Source: Knoellia sp031844405
GTDB lineage: Bacteria; Actinomycetota; Actinomycetes; Actinomycetales; Dermatophilaceae
Assembly: GCA_031844405.1 (NCBI GenBank)
Contig: JAUZVC010000003.1
Span: forward strand, 310,001-374,000
Direction: 5' to 3'
Length of the DNA stretch: 64,000 nucleotides
Below the pieces are notes generated by a model. The model made no database searches and was not told the DNA's origin. It saw nothing but the letters and a program-made list of their open reading frames with translations. Positions within the stretch are counted from its first letter, which is position 1. Every line of letters starts with the position of its first letter. The position numbers and the translations under genes are program-made. Shown piece after piece: positions 35,922 to 45,475 of this stretch.

Positions 35922-37301
35922 ATGGAGCGCACTCTCCCCGACGCCGCTGCACGCACCACCGGGGAGCAGCGTCTGCTCGACAGCTTCGCCGCGATCCCTC
36001 CGGGCGAGCGCGTCCGCCTCGCGAAGCGCACGTCCAACCTCTTCCGCGAGCGCTCCAGCACCCGCACGCCTGGCCTCGACACGACCGGCCTCACCGGTGT
36101 CCGCGTCGTCGACGCGGGCGCGCGCACCGCCGAGGTCGACGGCATGTGCACCTACGAGGACCTCGTCGCCGCCACGCTCCCGCACGGGCTCATGCCGCTC
36201 GTCGTGCCCCAGCTGCGGACCATCACGCTCGGGGGAGCCGTCACGGGACTCGGCATCGAGTCCTCGTCGTTCCGCAACGGCCTGCCTCACGAGTCCGTCC
36301 TCGAGATGGACATCCTCACGGGCACGGGCGAGATCGTCACCGCGACCCCCGACAACGAGCACGCCGACCTCTTCGGTGGCTTCCCCAACTCCTACGGCTC
36401 ACTCGGCTACGCCACGCGGCTGCTCATCGAGCTCGAGCCGGTGATCGGCCATGTCGCCCTGCGGCACATCCGCTTCCACGACCTCGACAGCCTCTGCGCC
36501 GCGATCGGCGAGGTCGTCGCGAGCCGCGAGCACGACGGCGAGCCGGTCGACTTCGTCGACGGCGTCGTCTTCTCGCGCGACGAGGCCTACCTCACCGTCG
36601 CGCGCCATACCGACGAGCTCGGTCCGACGAGTGACTACACCGGGCAGGAGGTCTTCTACCGCTCGCTCCAGCACGAGGGCCCCGAACCCCGTCGCGACCT
36701 CCTCACCACTCACGACTACCTCTGGCGCTGGGACACCGACTGGTTCTGGTGCTCGCGCGCGTTCGGCGCCCAGAACCCGCGGGTGCGCCGCCTGTGGCCG
36801 AGCCGTTGGCGCCGGTCGAGCGTCTACTGGAAGCTCGTCGCCCTCGACCGCCGCCTCCGCGTCTCCGACCGCATGGAGGCCCGCAAGGGCAACCCGCCGC
36901 GAGAGCGCGTCGTCCAGGACGTCGAGATCCCGCTCGCCCGCACGGCGGAGTTCCTCGACTGGTTCCTCGACACCGTCCCCATCGAGCCGATCTGGCTGTG
37001 CCCGTTGCGACTTCGCGGCGACCGCTCGTGGGACCTCTACCCGCTCGAGCCGGGAGAGACCTACGTCAACGTCGGCTTCTGGTCGAGTGTCCCGGGCGGC
37101 GAGCCCGGCGCCACCAACCGCGCCATCGAGCACAAGGTCGGCGACCTCGACGGCCACAAGTCCCTCTACTCCGAGTCCTTCTACACCCGCGAGGAGTTCG
37201 ACACGCTCTACGGCGGCGACGCGTATGCCGTCCTCAAGGCGAAGCACGACCCCTCCGGCCGGTTCCCTCACCTCTACGACAAGGCGGTGCGACACGCATG
37301 A
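35922..37301 (+). CDS. tmsA: FAD-dependent oxidoreductase of 10-methyl fatty acid synthesis
   Basis: 459 residues, FAD-binding type-4 fold (PCMH domain ~55-190, with PQLRTITLGGAVTGLGIESS as flavin-binding block) and a DIMINUTO/DHCR24-like C-terminal half. Next to a cyclopropane-synthase-like methyltransferase this matches TmsA/BfaA, which reduces the 10-methylene fatty acyl chain to 10-methyl (tuberculostearic type) in membrane phospholipids. The pair is overlapped by ATGA. Start chosen from the -10 seven bases upstream; no ribosome site. Confidence 0.85.
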   Translation: MERTLPDAAARTTGEQRLLDSFAAIPPGERVRLAKRTSNLFRERSSTRTPGLDTTGLTGVRVVDAGARTAEVDGMCTYEDLVAATLPHGLMPLVVPQLRTITLGGAVTGLGIESSSFRNGLPHESVLEMDILTGTGEIVTATPDNEHADLFGGFPNSYGSLGYATRLLIELEPVIGHVALRHIRFHDLDSLCAAIGEVVASREHDGEPVDFVDGVVFSRDEAYLTVARHTDELGPTSDYTGQEVFYRSLQHEGPEPRRDLLTTHDYLWRWDTDWFWCSRAFGAQNPRVRRLWPSRWRRSSVYWKLVALDRRLRVSDRMEARKGNPPRERVVQDVEIPLARTAEFLDWFLDTVPIEPIWLCPLRLRGDRSWDLYPLEPGETYVNVGFWSSVPGGEPGATNRAIEHKVGDLDGHKSLYSESFYTREEFDTLYGGDAYAVLKAKHDPSGRFPHLYDKAVRHA

Positions 37302-38581
37302 CCAGCACGACCCGTGAGACCAGGACGATCGCCGACCTCGTGGACGAGGTCGTGGTGGGGCCGCTCCCGGTGCGGATCACGGCATACGACGGGTCCAAGA
37401 CCGGACCGGACAGCGCGCAGCGCAGTCTCCACATCGGCACCCCGCGGGCCGTCTCCTACCTCGCGACCGCTCCGGGGGACCTCGGCATGGCCCGGGCCTA
37501 CACGACCGGTGGCCTCGTCGTCGAGGGCGTGCACCCGGGCAACCCCTACGACGCCCTCGTCGACCTCGAGGAGCTCCACTTCCGGCGCCCCGACCCGCGC
37601 CTCGTCGTCGACCTCGCGCGGGTGCTCGGCGTGCGCGGGCTGACCCCGCCGCCCCCACCGGCGCAGGAGGCCCTGCCGCGCTGGCGGCGCGTCACCGAGG
37701 GCCTGCGGCACTCCTTCACGCGCGACCGCGAGGCGATCTCCCACCACTACGACGTCTCGAACCGCTTCTACGAGCACATCCTCGGTCCGACGATGACCTA
37801 CACCTGTGCGGTCTTCCCCGACCGAGACGCCGGCCTCGACGCCGCTCAGGAGAACAAGTACCGCCTCGTCTTCGACAAGCTCGCGCTCAAGCCGGGTGAC
37901 CGGCTCCTCGACATCGGCTGCGGCTGGGGAGGGATGGTCCGCTACGCCGCGCGGCGGGGCGTGCACGCGCTCGGGGTCACCCTCTCCAAGGAGCAGGCGT
38001 CGTGGGCGCAGGCGGCCATCGAGCGCGAGGGGCTGACCGCCCTTGCGAGCGTGCGGCACGACGACTACCGCAACGTCACGGAGAGCGGCTTCGACGCCAT
38101 CTCGTCGATCGGCATCACCGAGCACATCGGGGTGCGTAACTACCCGGCCTACTTCCGGTGGATGCTCGCCCACGTCAAGAAGGGCGGGCTGGTCCTCAAC
38201 CACAGCATCACCCGGCCCGACAACCGGCCGAGGAGCACCGGCGCCTTCATCGACCGCTACATCTTCCCCGACGGCGAGCTCACCGGGTCCGGACGGATCA
38301 TCACGACGATGCAGGACAACGGCTTCGAGGTGCTGCACGAGGAGAACCTGCGCGAGCACTACGCCCTCACCCTCACCGGGTGGAGCGACAACCTCGTCGA
38401 GAACTGGAACGCCTGCGTCGCCGAGGTCGGCGAGGCCACCGCCAAAGTGTGGGGCCTCTACCTCGCCGGCTGCCGTCGCGGCTTCGAGCGCAACGTCGTC
38501 CAGCTCCACCAGGTGCTCGCGACCAAGCTCGACGAGTCGCGGCTGCCACGCGTGCCCCTGCGGCCGTGGTGGGCGGCCTGA
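37298..38581 (+). CDS. tmsB: SAM-dependent fatty acyl methyltransferase (cyclopropane-synthase family)
   Basis: 427 residues. N-terminal ~140-residue extension, then a class I methyltransferase of the cyclopropane fatty acid synthase family with SAM motif LLDIGCGWGGM (residues 203-213) and the bicarbonate-site region ITEHIGVRNY. TmsB/BfaB adds a methylene to C10 of oleoyl phospholipid; TmsA then reduces it. Assignment rests on the coupled tmsA. A plain cyclopropane synthase is the alternative if tmsA were misread. Confidence 0.87.
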   Translation: MTSTTRETRTIADLVDEVVVGPLPVRITAYDGSKTGPDSAQRSLHIGTPRAVSYLATAPGDLGMARAYTTGGLVVEGVHPGNPYDALVDLEELHFRRPDPRLVVDLARVLGVRGLTPPPPPAQEALPRWRRVTEGLRHSFTRDREAISHHYDVSNRFYEHILGPTMTYTCAVFPDRDAGLDAAQENKYRLVFDKLALKPGDRLLDIGCGWGGMVRYAARRGVHALGVTLSKEQASWAQAAIEREGLTALASVRHDDYRNVTESGFDAISSIGITEHIGVRNYPAYFRWMLAHVKKGGLVLNHSITRPDNRPRSTGAFIDRYIFPDGELTGSGRIITTMQDNGFEVLHEENLREHYALTLTGWSDNLVENWNACVAEVGEATAKVWGLYLAGCRRGFERNVVQLHQVLATKLDESRLPRVPLRPWWAA

Positions 38582-38636
38582 CCGACAGCGCGCTGCGAGT
38601 AGCGTCTGGACGCATGGGACACCACGGAGAGATGTC

Positions 38637-39758
38637 ATGAGCGTCGTCATCGTCGGTGCCGGCCTCGCGGGCGCCAAGGTGGCCGAGACGCTGCGCGAGC
38701 GCGGGTTCGACGGCGAGATCACCCTGCTCGGCTCCGAGGAGCACCTGCCCTACGAGCGTCCGCCGCTGAGCAAGGCCGTCCTCCTGGGTGAGAAGGAGCC
38801 GGACTCCGCCACGGTCCACGACGAGGCGTGGTGGCGCGAGCACGACGTCGACGTCCGCACCGGCGTCGAGGTCCAGTCGGTCGACCTCGACGGGCATCGC
38901 GTCACGACGAGCGCGGGCGAGCTGCCCTACGAGTGGCTCGTTCTCGCGACAGGCTCGGAGCCCCGCCGGCTGCGGTTGGCCGAGGAAGCCGGACGACCCG
39001 TCCACTACCTCCGGACGGTCGAGGACTCGCTCGCGCTGCGCACGGCGCTCACCGAGGGCGCCAGGGTCGCGATCGTCGGTGCCGGCTGGATCGGGCTCGA
39101 GGTCGCGGCCGCTGCGCGGTTCGCCGGTGCCGAGGTCACGGTGTTCGAGACCGCCGAGCTGCCCCTGCTCGCCGTCCTCGGGCCCGAGGTCGCTCAGCAC
39201 TTCGCCGACCTCCACCGGTCGCACGGTGTCGACCTGCGTCTCGGCACGGAAGTCAGCGCCGAGGTCCTTGCGGACGCCGACCTCGTCGTCGTCGGCATCG
39301 GCGCCGCGCCCCGCACCGCTCTCGCCGAGGCCGCCGGTCTGGACGTCGACGGAGGAGTCCTCGTCGACGAGCTCCTGCGCACGTCCGACGACCACGTCCT
39401 CGCCATCGGTGACATCGCGAGCGAGCAGCACCCCGTGCTCGGCCGCCGCGTGCGGGTCGAGCACTGGGACAACGCGATCGGGCAGGGCAAGGCCGCGGCG
39501 GCGACGATCCTCGGCGCCGCGGAGCCCTACGACCGGATGCCCTACTTCTTCACCGACCAGTACGACCTCGGCATGGAGTACTGGGGCCACGTCGGACCCG
39601 ACGGCTACGACCGGGTCGTCACCCGCGGCGACTTCAGCGGACCGTTCCGGGCCTGGTGGGTGCGGGACGACACGGTCGTCGCGGCGATGCAGGCCAACGA
39701 CTGGGACGCCTCCGACGAGATGCGCGCAAGCCTCGGCCAGCCGCCGCCGGAGGCCTGA
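38637..39758 (+). CDS. FAD/NAD(P)-dependent ferredoxin-reductase-type oxidoreductase
   Basis: 373 residues. Two Rossmann motifs: VVIVGAGLAGAKVAETLRER (FAD, residues 3-22) and VAIVGAGWIGLEVA (NADH, ~143-156), the ATGSEPRRL block, AIGDIA for FAD, and a C-terminal reductase domain. This family feeds electrons to Rieske or [2Fe-2S] ferredoxins. It follows tmsB by 55 bases, so it might supply electrons for TmsA, but tmsC elsewhere is not this family; the link is speculative. Confidence 0.88.
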   Translation: MSVVIVGAGLAGAKVAETLRERGFDGEITLLGSEEHLPYERPPLSKAVLLGEKEPDSATVHDEAWWREHDVDVRTGVEVQSVDLDGHRVTTSAGELPYEWLVLATGSEPRRLRLAEEAGRPVHYLRTVEDSLALRTALTEGARVAIVGAGWIGLEVAAAARFAGAEVTVFETAELPLLAVLGPEVAQHFADLHRSHGVDLRLGTEVSAEVLADADLVVVGIGAAPRTALAEAAGLDVDGGVLVDELLRTSDDHVLAIGDIASEQHPVLGRRVRVEHWDNAIGQGKAAAATILGAAEPYDRMPYFFTDQYDLGMEYWGHVGPDGYDRVVTRGDFSGPFRAWWVRDDTVVAAMQANDWDASDEMRASLGQPPPEA

Positions 39759-39854
39759 CCCGCTGGCCGATGTATCTGGGCGCCCGGGATCTGCTCCTTC
39801 TCCGTGACTCGGTCGCGGGGGCGGCCGGGCAGATCCCAGAAGGGCAGAGTCACC

Positions 39855-40676
39855 ATGCACCAGCTCAGCAGCAGAACCCGCCGGGTCGTCACCCTCGGCG
39901 CACTCGCGACGCTCCTCGTCGCCGGCGGGGCCGCCGCCCAGTCGACGTCCTCACCGAACCCCGCCCCGAGCGGCAGCCTCGGCCCGTCCAAGTCCATCGT
40001 GCTGCCCGGCTCGCCCGGTTCGGACTTCGTCTTCCACGCCGTCGCACCGTGTCGCATCCTCGACACCCGCTACGGTGGCGGCTCGCTCCAGAACGCGACA
40101 CGCACGTTCAGTGCCAGGACCGGCCTCGCCGCCCAGGGCGGCAACGCCTCCGGCTGCGGCATCCCGACCAACGCCGAAGCGGTCCAGGTCAACCTCGGTG
40201 CGGTGCCGGTCATCGCCGGCGGCTACGTCCAGGGCTGGGAGACGGGGCAGCCGCTGCCCCTCGCCTCGCTGCTCAACTTCGGCGGCTCGGCCATCGCCAA
40301 CATGGTGACGCTGCCGGTCAACGGCTCGGAGCAGTTCAACCTCAGGGTCACCGGCAAGGCCAACGTCTTCGCCGACGTCGCCGGCTACTACACCAAGCCC
40401 GCCTACGTCGCGGTCTCGCCGAGCGGCGCGATCTACGACGGCATCGCCTCCGGCGTCGTGTCGGTCACGAAGACGAGCACCGGCAACTACGACGTCGTCT
40501 TCGACCGCAACGTCTCGAAGTGCTCGCCGACCGCGAGCAGCATCATCTGGGCCTCGAACACCGACCCCTCGCCCGACAATTCCGCCTCCTACGGTGGCAA
40601 CAAGGTCAAGGTCGGCATCACCAACAGCTCGAACACCTTCGTCGACGACTACTTCTACCTCAGCCTCACCTGCTGA
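39855..40676 (+). CDS. Secreted protein with RILDTR/VAGYY beta-domain
   Basis: 273 residues with an export signal (RTRRVVTLGALATLLVAGGA, cleavage after AAAQ). Residues ~60-190 hold a domain running from CRILDTRYGGG to VFADVAGYYT, the same pattern as the three C-terminal repeats of the M6 protease at 49588 (RVLDTR...ADVAGHY). The last ~80 residues have two cysteines and no recognised fold. AGAAGGG ribosome site upstream of the ATG; a perfect terminator follows. Function unknown; probably cell-surface or exported. Confidence 0.75.
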   Translation: MHQLSSRTRRVVTLGALATLLVAGGAAAQSTSSPNPAPSGSLGPSKSIVLPGSPGSDFVFHAVAPCRILDTRYGGGSLQNATRTFSARTGLAAQGGNASGCGIPTNAEAVQVNLGAVPVIAGGYVQGWETGQPLPLASLLNFGGSAIANMVTLPVNGSEQFNLRVTGKANVFADVAGYYTKPAYVAVSPSGAIYDGIASGVVSVTKTSTGNYDVVFDRNVSKCSPTASSIIWASNTDPSPDNSASYGGNKVKVGITNSSNTFVDDYFYLSLTC

Positions 40677-40691
40677 CCGAGAAGCACCCGG

Positions 40692-40721
40692 ACGGCCCGT
40701 GCGCGACCGCGCACGGGCCGT
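40692..40721. terminator. Perfect 13-bp hairpin terminator between convergent genes
   Basis: ACGGCCCGTGCGC pairs with GCGCACGGGCCGT across a 4-base GACC loop. It lies 15 bases past the secreted-protein stop and 9 bases before the methyltransferase stop on the other strand, so it can serve both. Confidence 0.85.
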
Positions 40722-40730
40722 TCCGTGCTC

Positions 40731-41363
40731 TCAGGCCGCGGCGTGGTCCCGGGCAAGGAGCCACACGGCATACTCCGCGTTCGGCGGGTGGAGCTCGTAG
40801 CTGCCGGCGAGGAGGTCGACGCGCAGGCCACACGCCTCGACGTCACTGCGGAACTCCTCGGGCGCGTAGGCGCGGCTTCCCGCCGGCCCGGCCGTGAGGT
40901 GGAAGCCGACGAGGATGCGCCCGCCCGGAGCCAGCAGGTTGCGCAGCGCCGACAGCGCACGCCGCTCGGTCCCCTCGGCGAGCAGGATGAAGACGTTGCC
41001 GACGGCAACGACGAGGTCGTATGCCGTGGGGCGGCCGTGTGCCTCCAGCACCTCGGGCGTCGTCTCGAGGATGTCGAGGGGCAGCAGCCCGATGCCGGGA
41101 TAGGTGCGCTCGGCCTGCTCGACGAGCGCGACGTCCGGCTCGACGCCGGTGACGTCGTGCCCACGGGTGCGCAGCGCGACCGTGACCCGGCCCATGCCGG
41201 CACCTGCGTCGAGGATGCGAGCTTCGCGCGGCACGAGGGCATCCGCGAGACGCGCCTCGCCGTCGACGTCCTCACCACGAGCGACGAGGTCGGCGAACCG
41301 ACTCCCGTAGCCGTGGCTCTCGGGCCCGGCGAGCGCCCACCGGGTCGGCGGGACCTCGCTCAC
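40731..41363 (-). CDS. Class I SAM-dependent methyltransferase
   Basis: 210 residues. SAM-binding block ILDAGAGMGRVTVALRTRGH, acidic VEPD loop, DLVVAVGNVFILLAEG and GGRILVGFHLTAG strand. Substrate unknown. GTG at 41363 overlaps the stop of the acyl-CoA oxidase-like gene (GTGA), making it the third gene of the TetR-led operon. Confidence 0.85.
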   Translation of the reverse strand: MSEVPPTRWALAGPESHGYGSRFADLVARGEDVDGEARLADALVPREARILDAGAGMGRVTVALRTRGHDVTGVEPDVALVEQAERTYPGIGLLPLDILETTPEVLEAHGRPTAYDLVVAVGNVFILLAEGTERRALSALRNLLAPGGRILVGFHLTAGPAGSRAYAPEEFRSDVEACGLRVDLLAGSYELHPPNAEYAVWLLARDHAAA

Positions 41364-43354
41364 GCGCTCGCCGCGGCGGTCGCCGGGGTCCCCGTCCCCC
41401 GAGGCTCGGTCCCGAGGGGCGCGGTCGGCAGCGGCTCGAGCAGTCCGGGAGCGCCCAGCCAGGCGTCGGGGATCGCGAAGGCGTCGACCAACGTCCGTGC
41501 ATGCGGCGCGAGGTCCTTGCACAGCACGCCGACGTCGTGGATGACCGATTTCGAGTGCACCGGCGTGAGCCGGCCGTGCTCGAGGTACCACGCCCGGTGC
41601 TGCTCGATCGTCGAGAGCGCGAAGAGGTCGGTGACGTCGTCGAGCAGCTCCTTGACCGGACCCTCCTCACACCGTTCGACCGCGGCGCAGAGGGCCTCGA
41701 GGAGGACCCGGTCGATGTGCGCCTCGGCGGCGGTGAGCAGGTGGTCCTGCGCGTTGTTGTAGATCCGGAAGGCATCGGCCGGCTCGGCCTTGGCCGCCTT
41801 CGAAAGCCGCAGTGCCACGCCCTCGAGGAGGTGCTTCTCACGGTCGACGAAGAGGGCGACCTGACGGCCCCGGTGGCGCTCGGCGCCGTCCTCGTCGCTG
41901 CTCGGCGCCCTCGACATGAGCTTGGAGATGAGCCCCGCCGCGGGCGTCTTCTCGAGGATCGACGACGCGGTGAAGCGCGAGGCGAAGGCGATCATCGCCA
42001 GCGGCGAGTTGTCCTCGAACGTCTCCTGGAACTCGGTGAGCAGCCCCTTGGCGACGAGCTGGAGCAGCACGGTGTTGTCGCCCTCGAAGGTCGTGAAGAC
42101 GTCCGTGTCCGCCTTGAGGGTCGTGAGGCGGTTCTCCGCCATGTAGCCGGCCCCGCCGCACGCCTCGCGACACATCTGGATCGTGTCGGTCGCGTGCCGC
42201 GTGGCTGCGACCTTGATGCCGGCGGCCCGTGCCTCGAGCTCGCGCTGTCGCTCCTCGGGGGCGGTGCCGTCGTGGTCGGCGACCTCGTGCATCATCTCGA
42301 CGAGCTCGTTCTGGGCGAGCATGAGCGCATAGCTGCGGGCGATGGCCGGCAGGAGCTTGCGCTGGTGCGCCCGGTAGCTCATGAGAGTGAGCTCCTCGTC
42401 GGACCCCGGCGCGGCGAACTGCCGCCGGTGCAGGGCGTAGCGGGTCGCGAGGGTGAGTGCCGAGCGGGTCGCCGCGCCGGCGCCACCGGCCACCGACACC
42501 CGGCCGCGCACGAGGGTCCCGAGCATGGTGAAGAAGCGCCGCGAGGCGTTGTCGATGGGCGACGTGTAGGTGCCGTCGGCCGCGATGTCGCCGTAGCGGT
42601 TGAGCAAGTTCCACCGCGGGACGCGCACGTGATCGAACGACAGCGTCCCGTTGTCCACCCCGGGCAGCCCGCCCTTGGCGCCGTCGTCGCCGATCGTCAC
42701 ACCGGGCATCGGCCTGCCGCTCGTGTCGCGGATCGGCACGAGGACGCAGTGCACGCCGTGCGACTCCCCGTCACCGGTGACGAGCTGGGCGAACACCGCG
42801 GCCATGCGACCGTCGCGCGCGGCGTTGCCGATGTAGTTCTTCTCGGCGCCGGGGGTCGGGGAGTGGATGACGAGCTCGTCGGTGGTCGGGTCGTGCGTGG
42901 CCGTCGTCTCGAGGTGCTGGACGTTGGAGCCGTGACCGCTCTCGGTCATCGCGAAGCACCCCAGGAGCGTCCCGTCGAGCATTCCCGGCACGTATGCCGC
43001 GTGGTGCCGCCGGGTGCCCAGGTTGGCGAGCGCCCCACCGAAGAGGCCGAACTGGACCCCGGCCTTGACGAGGAGCGAGAGGTCGCCGTGGCCGAGCATC
43101 TCGAAGGCGGTGACCGAGGCGCCGAAGTCGCCGGTGCCGCCCATGCCCTTGGCCAGGCCCGCCGAGGCGAAGTCCTCGTTGGTCAGGGCGAGCAGCTGCC
43201 GCGTGGTGAAGGAGCGGTGCTCCTCCATCGACAGCGGTTCGGCAGGGGGAGCGAAGCGGGAGACGTCGTCGTGGGCGCGCAGGCGTCGCCGTACGTCACC
43301 CCAGCGTCCGTCGAGGATGCGGGTCAGCTCGGGGGCCAGGTCGTCCACGGTCAC
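41360..43354 (-). CDS. Acyl-CoA dehydrogenase/oxidase family flavoprotein
   Basis: 664 residues, longer than typical acyl-CoA dehydrogenases (~380) and close to peroxisomal-type acyl-CoA oxidases. Blocks include FAMTESGHGSNVQHLETTAT (FAD region), REACGGAGYMAENRL and TFEGDNTVLLQLVAKGLL with the likely catalytic glutamate. Introduces the trans-2 double bond in fatty acyl-CoA. Starts with GTG overlapping the TetR stop, so TetR controls it directly. With the divergent thiolase/reductase/hydratase it supplies the first beta-oxidation step. Confidence 0.88.
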   Translation of the reverse strand: MTVDDLAPELTRILDGRWGDVRRRLRAHDDVSRFAPPAEPLSMEEHRSFTTRQLLALTNEDFASAGLAKGMGGTGDFGASVTAFEMLGHGDLSLLVKAGVQFGLFGGALANLGTRRHHAAYVPGMLDGTLLGCFAMTESGHGSNVQHLETTATHDPTTDELVIHSPTPGAEKNYIGNAARDGRMAAVFAQLVTGDGESHGVHCVLVPIRDTSGRPMPGVTIGDDGAKGGLPGVDNGTLSFDHVRVPRWNLLNRYGDIAADGTYTSPIDNASRRFFTMLGTLVRGRVSVAGGAGAATRSALTLATRYALHRRQFAAPGSDEELTLMSYRAHQRKLLPAIARSYALMLAQNELVEMMHEVADHDGTAPEERQRELEARAAGIKVAATRHATDTIQMCREACGGAGYMAENRLTTLKADTDVFTTFEGDNTVLLQLVAKGLLTEFQETFEDNSPLAMIAFASRFTASSILEKTPAAGLISKLMSRAPSSDEDGAERHRGRQVALFVDREKHLLEGVALRLSKAAKAEPADAFRIYNNAQDHLLTAAEAHIDRVLLEALCAAVERCEEGPVKELLDDVTDLFALSTIEQHRAWYLEHGRLTPVHSKSVIHDVGVLCKDLAPHARTLVDAFAIPDAWLGAPGLLEPLPTAPLGTEPRGTGTPATAAASA

Positions 43355-44070
43355 TCCTTGTCGTCGGTCGCGAGCTCGGCCGGCCACGCCGACGAGAGCC
43401 CGCCCCAGATGAGCTCGGTGAGGTGCTCGTTGAGCGTCTCACGCGAGGTGCCTGATGCCGCCGCGCCGGAGCGCAGCCACTCGTCGCCCGCGGCCCGCAC
43501 CATGCCGACCACGGCGTGTCCCCACGTCTCGGCGGGCTCGCTGCCGCGGCCGGCGCCGGCGAGGGCGGTCGCGATGAGCGACCCGATCTGCACGCCCATC
43601 GCGCGGCTCACCGTCGAGGCGAGGTCGATGGTCTCGGTCCGCTCGGACGGGGGCACGAGCGGCGCGGCGACGATGAAGCGGTAGACCTCGGGGTCGTTCT
43701 CGACGAGCGAGAGGTAGGCGTCGACGGCCGCACCGAGGAGCGCGCGGGGCTCGGCCGACCGCCGGGACATCGCACCCACGGCACCGAGGTCGCCGACGGC
43801 CCTGGTGATGTCGCGCAGGATGATCCGGTTGACCCGTTCCGCCACCGCCGAGTAGAGCCCGGCGCGGTCGGTGAAGTGCCGGTAGAAGACGGTCTTCGAC
43901 GTGCCCGCGCTCGAGGCGATGTCGTCCATGCCGACTCCCGCACCACGGGCGCGGATCGCGCGCAGCGTCGCCTCGACGAGCTCGGTGCGACGACGGGCGC
44001 GGTGGCTCTCCCACCTGCTGCTCCGGCCGTCGACGACCTCGTCGCGACGCGGGTCCGTGGTGCTGGTCAC
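43351..44070 (-). CDS. TetR-family transcriptional repressor of fatty acid genes
   Basis: 239 residues: helix-turn-helix at ~35-60 (MDDIASSAGTSKTVFYRHF) and an all-helical ligand domain. GTG at 44070; the frame is open upstream across the operator, which argues for this later start. A 9-bp inverted repeat between it and the divergent thiolase is the expected operator. Probably senses an acyl-CoA and represses both directions. Confidence 0.88.
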   Translation of the reverse strand: MTSTTDPRRDEVVDGRSSRWESHRARRRTELVEATLRAIRARGAGVGMDDIASSAGTSKTVFYRHFTDRAGLYSAVAERVNRIILRDITRAVGDLGAVGAMSRRSAEPRALLGAAVDAYLSLVENDPEVYRFIVAAPLVPPSERTETIDLASTVSRAMGVQIGSLIATALAGAGRGSEPAETWGHAVVGMVRAAGDEWLRSGAAASGTSRETLNEHLTELIWGGLSSAWPAELATDDKE

Positions 44071-44081
44071 AAGATCGGACC

Positions 44082-44109
44082 GTAGCAGGTGCGGAGCGGT
44101 ACCTGCTAC
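44082..44109. promoter_or_regulatory. TetR operator (inverted repeat)
   Basis: GTAGCAGGT, 10-base spacer, ACCTGCTAC: perfect 9-bp arms between the divergent TetR and thiolase genes. On the minus strand a TACGGT hexamer overlaps the repeat 8 bases before the TetR start, so repressor binding would block its own promoter. Confidence 0.75.
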
Positions 44110-44182
44110 CGTCAGTACCGGATATGTGGCGCGTCCCACGCGGCCCACGACGTCCTTCCTCCGACAGATCCAGGAGTTCCCG

Positions 44183-45472
44183 GTGTCACCTACGAGTCCC
44201 CGCCGCGCCGCCGTCCTCGGCGGCAACCGCATCCCCTTCGCGCGGCAGTTCGGCCCCTACGCGGGCGCCTCCAACCAGGACATGTTCACGGCCGCCCTCG
44301 AGGGTCTCGTCGCCCGCTACGGCCTCGGTGGCGAGCGCCTCGGTGAGGTCGTCGGTGGCGCAGTCATCAAGCACAGCCGAGACTTCAACCTGACGCGCGA
44401 AGCGGTCCTCGGGTCGAGCCTCGCCCCCCAGACGACGGCATACGACGTCCAGCAGGCGTGCGGCACCGGTCTCGAGAACGCCATCCTCGTGTCCAACAAG
44501 ATCAAGCTCGGCCAGATCGAGTCCGGCATCGCCGGTGGCGTCGACACCGCCTCGGACGCGCCGATCATGGTGACCGAGAAGCTGCGTCGCAAGCTGCTGC
44601 GCGTCAACCGCGCGAAGTCGACCGCCGACATGGCGAGGAGGCTGCTGGCGATCCGCCCCACCGACCTCGGCATCGAAACCCCGGCCAACACCGAGCCGCG
44701 CACCGGGCTCTCGATGGGCGAGCACATGGCGATCACCGCCAAGAAGTGGGGGATCACCCGCGAGGCGCAGGACGAGCTGGCCGCCGCGAGCCACCAGAAC
44801 CTCGCCGCGGCATACGACCGCGGCTTCTTCGACGACCTCATGACGTCCTACCTCGGCCTCGCCAAGGACCAGAACCTGCGGCCCGACTCCAGCGTCGAGA
44901 AGCTCGCCAAGCTCAAGCCGGTCTTCGGCAAGGGCGAGGGCGCGACGATGACGGCCGGCAACTCGACGCCGCTCACCGACGGCGCCTCGGCCGTCCTCCT
45001 CGGCAGCGAGGAGTGGGCGGCCGAGCACAACATCCCGGTCCAGGCGTGGTTCGTCGACGGCGAGGTCGCCGCGGTCGACTACGTCCACGGCGACGAGGGT
45101 CTCCTCATGGCGCCCGCGTATGCCGTGCCGCGCCTCCTCGCGCGCCAGGGCCTCTCGCTCCAGGACTTCGACTACTACGAGATCCACGAGGCCTTCGCGT
45201 CCACGGTGCTCTCGACGCTCAAGGCGTGGGAGGACGAGGACTTCTGCACCGAGCGCCTCGGCCTCGAGAAGCCGCTGGGGTCGATCGACCGCAGCAGGCT
45301 CAACGTCAACGGCTCGTCGCTCGCCGCGGGCCACCCGTTCGCGGCCACGGGTGGCCGCATCGTCGCCTCCCTCGCCAAGATGCTGCACGAGAAGGGTCCG
45401 GGCAGCCGCGGCCTCATCTCGATCTGCGCCGCCGGCGGCCAGGGCGTCGTCGCGATCCTCGAAGGAGCCTGA
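44183..45472 (+). CDS. Acetyl-CoA C-acyltransferase (FadA2/FadI-type thiolase)
   Basis: 429 residues with all catalytic parts: Cys93 (QQACGTGLEN), IHEAFAS, AAGHPFAATGG and the second cysteine in ISICAAGGQG. Last step of beta-oxidation. GTG at 44183 with AGGAG six bases upstream. First gene of an operon with FabG and MaoC genes, the same set as fadA2-fabG4-htdX of M. tuberculosis. Confidence 0.92.
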   Translation: MSPTSPRRAAVLGGNRIPFARQFGPYAGASNQDMFTAALEGLVARYGLGGERLGEVVGGAVIKHSRDFNLTREAVLGSSLAPQTTAYDVQQACGTGLENAILVSNKIKLGQIESGIAGGVDTASDAPIMVTEKLRRKLLRVNRAKSTADMARRLLAIRPTDLGIETPANTEPRTGLSMGEHMAITAKKWGITREAQDELAAASHQNLAAAYDRGFFDDLMTSYLGLAKDQNLRPDSSVEKLAKLKPVFGKGEGATMTAGNSTPLTDGASAVLLGSEEWAAEHNIPVQAWFVDGEVAAVDYVHGDEGLLMAPAYAVPRLLARQGLSLQDFDYYEIHEAFASTVLSTLKAWEDEDFCTERLGLEKPLGSIDRSRLNVNGSSLAAGHPFAATGGRIVASLAKMLHEKGPGSRGLISICAAGGQGVVAILEGA

Positions 45473-45475
45473 GCC

